This document shows, piece after piece, positions 59,957-64,000 of a stretch of 64,000 nt of DNA. The notes under the pieces are model-generated. The model was not told the origin of the DNA and ran no database searches. It saw only the letters and a list, made by a program, of their open reading frames with translations. The stretch is taken from contig NC_021985.1 in assembly GCF_000444875.1 (NCBI RefSeq), positions 4,918,170 to 4,982,169 of the forward strand, given 5' to 3'. Within the stretch, counting starts at the first letter, position 1. Each line of letters starts with the position of its first letter. A program made the position numbers and the translations under genes. This DNA is from Streptomyces collinus Tu 365 (GTDB lineage: Bacteria; Actinomycetota; Actinomycetes; Streptomycetales; Streptomycetaceae).

Positions 59957-61240
59957 GTGGGGGGACCCGTGGCCGGAAACACCGTCGGCGTGCCGTGCCA
60001 GGCCGACCGTGACGTACCAGGCCTGATCGTCAAATTCGGTGACTACCCGCTGCACCACGGCGGGGTCGGCGCGATCCGCAGTCTGGGCCGGCTGGGCGTG
60101 CCCATGTACGCCATCACCGAGGACCCGTACACACCGGCGGCGTCCTCCCGCTATCTCACCCGCGCGTTCGTCTGGCCCACGACCGGGGCCGAGGAACCGG
60201 CGCACCTGGTCGAGGGCCTGCTGCGCATCGGCCGCCGCATCGGCCGCCCGGCCGTCCTGATCCCGACGGACGAGGAGGCCGCCGTCCTGATCGCCGAGCA
60301 CCAGGACGACCTGGCCGGTCCCTTCCTCTTCCCGCGCGTCGACCCCGCGCTGCCGCGCCGGCTGGCCAGCAAGCAGGGCCTGCACGAACTGTGCGTCGAA
60401 CACGGCGTCGCGAGCCCGACGGCCGCGTTCCCCGAGTCCTACGAGGAGATCACCGCCTTCGCCGACGAGGCCCGCTTCCCGGTGGTGGCCAAGAACCGCG
60501 AGGCGTTCGTGCGGCGCAGACGCCCCGCCGTCAACGGCACGACGCGGATCGCCACCCGCGAGGGACTGCTCACCCTGGCCCGCGACTGGGGCGAGCGCCC
60601 GGGGGTGATCCTCCAGGAGTACCTACCCAGGGAGGAGGCCGAGGACTGGATCGTGCACGCCTGCTTCGACGCCGACTCCGCCCCGCTCGCCCTCTTCACC
60701 GGCGTCAAGGTCCGCTCCTGGCCCCCGCACGCGGGCATGACGGCGAACGCCTACGTCGTCGACAACCCGGAACTCGCCGACCTCGCCGCACGTTTCATCA
60801 AACAGATCGGCTTCAGCGGGATCATCGACCTGGACCTGCGCTTCGACCGGCGCGACGGTCAGTACAAACTCCTCGACTTCAACCCGCGCATGGGCGCCCA
60901 GTTCCGGCTCTTCGAGAACGAGTCGGGCGTGGACGTCGTCCGCGCCATGCACCTGCACCTGACCGGCCGGCCCGTTCCCGAGGGGGAGCAGCGGGCCGGC
61001 CACCGCTACGTCGTGGAGAACATCGACCTGCCCGCCCTGCTCGCCTACCGCCGCAGCGGCTACACGACGCCGCACGCACCGGCCAGGGCGAGCGGCACCG
61101 AGCTGGCCTGGTTCGCGGGTGACGACCCGCTGCCGTTCCTCACGATGCTCGCCCGCTTCGTGCGCCCGGGCGCGAAGCACCTCTACCAGCTGTGGCGGAC
61201 CAGCCGCCGCGGCGGCAGCACCATCACCACCACGAAGTAG
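59957..61240 (+). CDS. ATP-grasp carboxylate-amine ligase-like enzyme
   Basis: 427 residues from GTG 59957 (GGGGGGACAC-type site). An N-terminal preATP-grasp fold (GLIVKFGDYPLHHGGVGAIRSLG) leads to an ATP-grasp domain: FPVVAKNREAF binds ATP, GVILQEYLPREEAEDWIVHACF the central part, and YKLLDFNPRMGAQFRLFENESG is the metal site (DFNPR in place of the common ExNPR). Active-site residues seem intact, unlike the protein at 19844. It probably joins a carboxylate to an amine via an acyl-phosphate. The following flavoprotein starts 45 bases later. The product is unknown. Confidence 0.82.
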   Translation: MGGPVAGNTVGVPCQADRDVPGLIVKFGDYPLHHGGVGAIRSLGRLGVPMYAITEDPYTPAASSRYLTRAFVWPTTGAEEPAHLVEGLLRIGRRIGRPAVLIPTDEEAAVLIAEHQDDLAGPFLFPRVDPALPRRLASKQGLHELCVEHGVASPTAAFPESYEEITAFADEARFPVVAKNREAFVRRRRPAVNGTTRIATREGLLTLARDWGERPGVILQEYLPREEAEDWIVHACFDADSAPLALFTGVKVRSWPPHAGMTANAYVVDNPELADLAARFIKQIGFSGIIDLDLRFDRRDGQYKLLDFNPRMGAQFRLFENESGVDVVRAMHLHLTGRPVPEGEQRAGHRYVVENIDLPALLAYRRSGYTTPHAPARASGTELAWFAGDDPLPFLTMLARFVRPGAKHLYQLWRTSRRGGSTITTTK

Positions 61241-61285
61241 GCAAGGCCACGAAGGTGGCGCACCGTGTCTCTGGGGAGGGACTTC

Positions 61286-62488
61286 GTGATTCGACCGGTT
61301 GCAGTCATCGGGGCCGGGCCGTTCGGCCTGTCCACCGCCGCCCATCTGCGGGCCCGCGGTATCCCCGTCCGCGTCTTCGGCGACCTCATGGTCAGCTGGC
61401 GCGACCACATGCCCGCGGGCATGCTCCTGAAGTCGACGCCCGCCGCCTCCAGCCTCGACTGCCCGCAGGCGGGCCACACCCTCGCCGACTACTGCGACGC
61501 GGCGGGTATCCGCCGGCTGGTGACCGACGAGGACATCATCCCCGTGGAGACCTTCATCGCCTACGGGGAGTGGTTCCAGCAGCAGCTGCTGCCCGACCTG
61601 GAGCGGGTCCGGGTCGTCTCCGTCGACCGTGACCGCAGCGGCGGGTTCGCGCTCAAGCTGGACTCGGGAGAGACGTTCACCGCGCGCGCGGTCGTCGTCG
61701 CCACCGGCCTGTCCGGACTCGACCACCTCCCGGCCGAGCTGGCCGGAGCGGCGGCCGACGGACCGGCGCCGACGGCCCCGGTGTCCCACAGCTCCCAGCA
61801 CCACGACCTCACCCGGTTCGCCGGCAAGGAGCTGATCGTCGTCGGCGCCGGCCAGTCCGCCCTGGAGACGGCCGTGCTCGCGGCCGAGGCGGGCGCCCGG
61901 GTGCGCGTGGTCTCGCGCGGCCGCGGCCGGGTGGACTTCGGCGAACCGCCGTGGCGGCAGCCGGGGCTGCGCCCCGAGTCGCCGTTCGGCCGGGCCTGGT
62001 CCCTGTGGGCGCTCAGCTACTACCCCCACCCCTACCGCTTCCTGCCCGAGCGCACCCGCCACTACCTGGTCCGCAGGGTCCTCGGCCCGCTCGGCGCCTG
62101 GTGGCTGCGCGACCGCTTCGAGGGCAGGGTGCAGGTCCAGGAGGTGGACCGGGTGCTGGCCGCCGAGGCACGGGACGGCAGCCCCGTCCTGACCGTCCGC
62201 ACCCACGCGGGCGGCACCGAGCGGCTCTGCGCCGACCATGTCGTCGCGGCCACCGGCTACCGGGTGGACATCGCGGCGATGGACTTCCTCGGCCACGGAC
62301 TGCGCACCCGGCTCGCCGTCAGCCGGGGCACGCCCCGGCTGGGCGCCGGTTACGTCTCCTCCGTCCCCGGCCTGTACTTCACCGGCCTTCCGGCGGCCTC
62401 CTCGTACGGTCCGGTGATGCGCTTCGTGTGCGGCACCGAGTTCGCCTCGCCCCGGCTGGCCGGGCATCTGGCGGCCGCCCACGGCTGA
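61286..62488 (+). CDS. FAD/NAD(P)-dependent oxidoreductase (flavin monooxygenase-like)
   Basis: 400 residues from GTG 61286, which has GGGGAGGGA five bases upstream; an in-frame GTG at 61265 is less likely. The FAD motif PVAVIGAGPFGLSTAAHLRA and the NADPH motif KELIVVGAGQSALETAVLAA flank a central domain; DHVVAATGYRVDI is the ATG-type motif of flavin monooxygenases and L-ornithine N-oxygenases. SSLDCPQAGHTLADYC is at the substrate side. It forms a two-gene unit with the ATP-grasp enzyme. I infer oxidation of that enzyme's substrate or product. Confidence 0.85.
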   Translation: MIRPVAVIGAGPFGLSTAAHLRARGIPVRVFGDLMVSWRDHMPAGMLLKSTPAASSLDCPQAGHTLADYCDAAGIRRLVTDEDIIPVETFIAYGEWFQQQLLPDLERVRVVSVDRDRSGGFALKLDSGETFTARAVVVATGLSGLDHLPAELAGAAADGPAPTAPVSHSSQHHDLTRFAGKELIVVGAGQSALETAVLAAEAGARVRVVSRGRGRVDFGEPPWRQPGLRPESPFGRAWSLWALSYYPHPYRFLPERTRHYLVRRVLGPLGAWWLRDRFEGRVQVQEVDRVLAAEARDGSPVLTVRTHAGGTERLCADHVVAATGYRVDIAAMDFLGHGLRTRLAVSRGTPRLGAGYVSSVPGLYFTGLPAASSYGPVMRFVCGTEFASPRLAGHLAAAHG

Positions 62489-62523
62489 GCCCGGGGGCGC
62501 CTCCGGCGGCTCCCCGGCCGTCC

Positions 62524-62553
62524 GCCGCCCGCCGCCACGGGGCGGCGGGCGGC
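62524..62553 (+). terminator. Terminator after the ATP-grasp/flavoprotein pair
   Basis: Perfect 13-bp stem: GCCGCCCGCCGCC (62524-62536) and its complement (62541-62553) around ACGG, 36 bases after the flavoprotein stop. Confidence 0.8.
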
Positions 62554-62672
62554 CGGAGGTCGTCGCCCGGGCGCGGACGACAGGACCATCGGGCGGGCGA
62601 CGGGCACCACTTGGGTCCGGGCAGCACACAAGTCCGGCCGCAGCGCGGTGAGTCGGCGGGGCGTGGGGTCCG

Positions 62673-62678
62673 TATTCT
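62673..62678 (+). promoter_or_regulatory. Probable -10 box, leaderless start of the HAD gene
   Basis: TATTCT six bases before ATG 62685, no ribosome site. Confidence 0.5.
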
Positions 62679-62684
62679 CTGATC

Positions 62685-63497
62685 ATGGCCGTACCCCCCG
62701 CATACGCACTGATCGCCACCGACCTGGACGGGACGCTGCTGCGTGCTGACGACACCGTCTCCGACCGGTCGCTGGCCGCGCTCGCACGGGCGGCGCGGGC
62801 CGGCGCCCGGCACCTGGTGGTGACGGGCCGGCCGGCTCCCCGGGTGCGGCCCCTGCTGGACGCGCTCGGCTGTACGGGGCTCGCGGTGTGCGGGCAGGGC
62901 GCGCAGGTGTACGACGCCGGGACGGACCGCATGCTGTGGTCGGTCCGGCTGGACCGGGAACTGGCCGAGACCGCGCTCGGCAAGATCGAGGCCGAGGTGG
63001 GGCAGGTCTACGCGGCCGTCGACCAGGACGGTGTGGACGGGCTCACCCTGATCGAACCGGGGTACCTGATGCCGCACCCGACCCTGCCCGCGGTACGGGT
63101 GGGCCGGCGCGACGACCTGTGGCGCGAGCCCATCAGCAAGGTGCTGCTGCGCCACCAGACGCTGTCCGACGACGCGTTGGCGTCGATCGCGCGGTCGGCG
63201 GTGGGCTCGCTCGCGACGGTCACGATGTCGGGGCCGGGGACGGTGGAGCTCCAGCCGTGCGGTGTGACCAAGGCGACGGGTCTCGCGCTGGCCGCGGACC
63301 ACCTGGGGCTCGCCGCCGACCGGGCCCTGGCCTTCGGCGACATGCCCAACGACATCCCCATGTTCGGCTGGGCCGGGCACGGGGTGGCCATGGCCAACGC
63401 CCATCCCGAGCTGAAGGCGGTGGCCGACGAGGTCACCACGTCGAACGAGGACGACGGCATCGCCGTCGTCCTCGAAAGACTGTTCCCGGCCGGCTGA
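62685..63497 (+). CDS. HAD-superfamily Cof-type phosphatase
   Basis: 270 residues. LIATDLDGTLLRADDTVSDR is HAD motif I with the nucleophilic Asp, VVTGRPAPRV motif II, TKATGLALAADHLGL (Lys) motif III and ALAFGDMPNDIPMFGWAG motif IV, giving a complete active site; the C2B-type cap lies between. Cof-type enzymes dephosphorylate sugar phosphates, pyridoxal phosphate or flavin nucleotides, and the choice cannot be made here. A leaderless promoter is likely. It converges on the transglycosylase gene (35 bases between stops). Confidence 0.93.
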   Translation: MAVPPAYALIATDLDGTLLRADDTVSDRSLAALARAARAGARHLVVTGRPAPRVRPLLDALGCTGLAVCGQGAQVYDAGTDRMLWSVRLDRELAETALGKIEAEVGQVYAAVDQDGVDGLTLIEPGYLMPHPTLPAVRVGRRDDLWREPISKVLLRHQTLSDDALASIARSAVGSLATVTMSGPGTVELQPCGVTKATGLALAADHLGLAADRALAFGDMPNDIPMFGWAGHGVAMANAHPELKAVADEVTTSNEDDGIAVVLERLFPAG

Positions 63498-63532
63498 CCG
63501 GGACCTCAGTGGTGATCGGTCACCGGAGCCCG

Positions 63533-64000
63533 TCAGTAGGCGCCGAAGACGTTGTCGATCGACCCGTAGCGCTTGGCCGCGTAGTTGCAGGCGGCCGTGA
63601 TGTTGGCGACCGGGTCGTAGATGTTGAAGGACGTTCCGGCCACGTGGTACGCGTTGAACGTCGGGTCGATGACCTGGAGCAGGCCCTTGGACGGGATGCC
63701 CGCAGCGGCGTTGGAGTCCCACAGGTTGATGGCGTTCGGGTTGCCGGACGACTCACGGATCACGTTGCGGTAGATGCCGTTGTAGGTGCCCGGGATGGCC
63801 TTCTCCTTCATGATCGCGAGGGATTCGCGGATCCAGCCGTCGAGGTTGTTCGGGTACCCGGCCGGGGTGGTGGAGACGGTCGTGGCGGCGGGGGTGGCGG
63901 CGGAGGCGCTGGTCGCGCCGATGAGGGGGAGCGCGAGAACGGCGGCACCGGTACCGGCGACGGCGAGCGTGCGGAAGAGACGGTTGGTACGGCGCTGGGC
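63533..64000 (-). CDS. Secreted lytic transglycosylase (SLT/lysozyme-like), N-terminus outside window
   Basis: The frame is open to the window edge and gives 156 residues. RRTNRLFRTLAVAGTGAA then VLALPLIGATSASAAT is a signal peptide whose start codon lies just outside the window. A spacer (TPAATTVSTTPAGYP) follows, then an SLT-type domain: IRESSGNPNAINLWD with the catalytic Glu, GIPSKGLLQVIDPTF, and NIYDPVANITAACNYAAKRYG. Such enzymes cleave the MurNAc-GlcNAc bond of peptidoglycan outside the cell. A shorter start inside (ATG 63811) would lose the signal peptide and catalytic context. Confidence 0.88.
   Translation of the reverse strand, partial: AQRRTNRLFRTLAVAGTGAAVLALPLIGATSASAATPAATTVSTTPAGYPNNLDGWIRESLAIMKEKAIPGTYNGIYRNVIRESSGNPNAINLWDSNAAAGIPSKGLLQVIDPTFNAYHVAGTSFNIYDPVANITAACNYAAKRYGSIDNVFGAY

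Overview
The window is high-GC actinobacterial chromosome and almost certainly Streptomyces. Codon third positions are nearly all G or C, GTG starts are common, several genes have a -10 box six bases before the start codon, and the gene set is typical of the genus: futalosine-pathway menaquinone genes, a 14-gene nuo operon with a Rex operator, SARP regulators, a DUF4229 protein and NlpC/P60 hydrolases. No tRNA, rRNA, CRISPR array, insertion sequence or prophage was seen. This is core chromosome with a few accessory patches.

Layout. 1-8.7 kb: the end of ccsB, an SRPBCC protein, then a minus-strand group made of a yeast-type cytosine deaminase, a stand-alone condensation-domain protein, a P-loop (STAND-like) ATPase and a membrane-anchored type 1 periplasmic-binding protein overlapping it. 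Next come a DMT transporter whose 3' end overprints a convergent LysR gene, and a PLDc_N protein. 8.8-13.7 kb: menaquinone block 1 (UbiD-like decarboxylase, mqnP, UbiX-like flavin prenyltransferase, an Lrp/AsnC regulator, mqnE). 13.7-19.6 kb: udgX, GNAT, DUF4229, tetR, an 84-86 bp tandem repeat, a MaoC dehydratase with operator-like palindromes, and a long-chain acyl-CoA ligase. 19.7-26.4 kb: a regulatory patch with a degenerate ATP-grasp protein, a small SARP, an AfsR-like SARP-ATPase-TPR protein, a 67-residue secreted peptide, a methyltransferase and a cold-shock gene. 26.6-36.4 kb: menaquinone block 2 (mqnA, mqnC, a truncated amidohydrolase-like protein, menG, a MenJ-like reductase) interrupted by a Ser/Thr kinase, a prepilin peptidase, a PASTA protein and a GNAT, then peptide deformylase. 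36.6-54.3 kb: NlpC/P60, a 0.7 kb regulatory region, and nuoA-N closed by a perfect 14-bp terminator stem. 54.3-64 kb: a Met-rich secreted protein, recQ, an M56 peptidase, fumarylacetoacetase, an ATP-grasp/flavoprotein pair, a HAD phosphatase and a truncated lytic transglycosylase.

How the parts work together. MqnA, MqnE and MqnC carry out three steps of the futalosine route (mqnB, mqnD and the aminofutalosine deaminase are not here). MqnP prenylates, the UbiD/UbiX pair decarboxylates, MenG methylates and the MenJ-like enzyme probably saturates the isoprenoid tail. The resulting menaquinone is the electron acceptor of the nuo complex in the same window. The kinase, P60 hydrolase, PASTA protein and transglycosylase belong to envelope biology.

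The least explained parts are: (i) the SARP patch, where two promoters share a triplicated 11-bp direct repeat and one drives an ATP-grasp protein lacking the ATP subdomain and metal ligands; (ii) the STAND ATPase plus periplasmic-binding sensor pair; (iii) the metal-site-less amidohydrolase after mqnC; (iv) the 22-bp perfect palindrome abutting the udgX start; (v) the unassigned ATP-grasp/flavoprotein operon. All calls come from reading the sequence; no database search was run.
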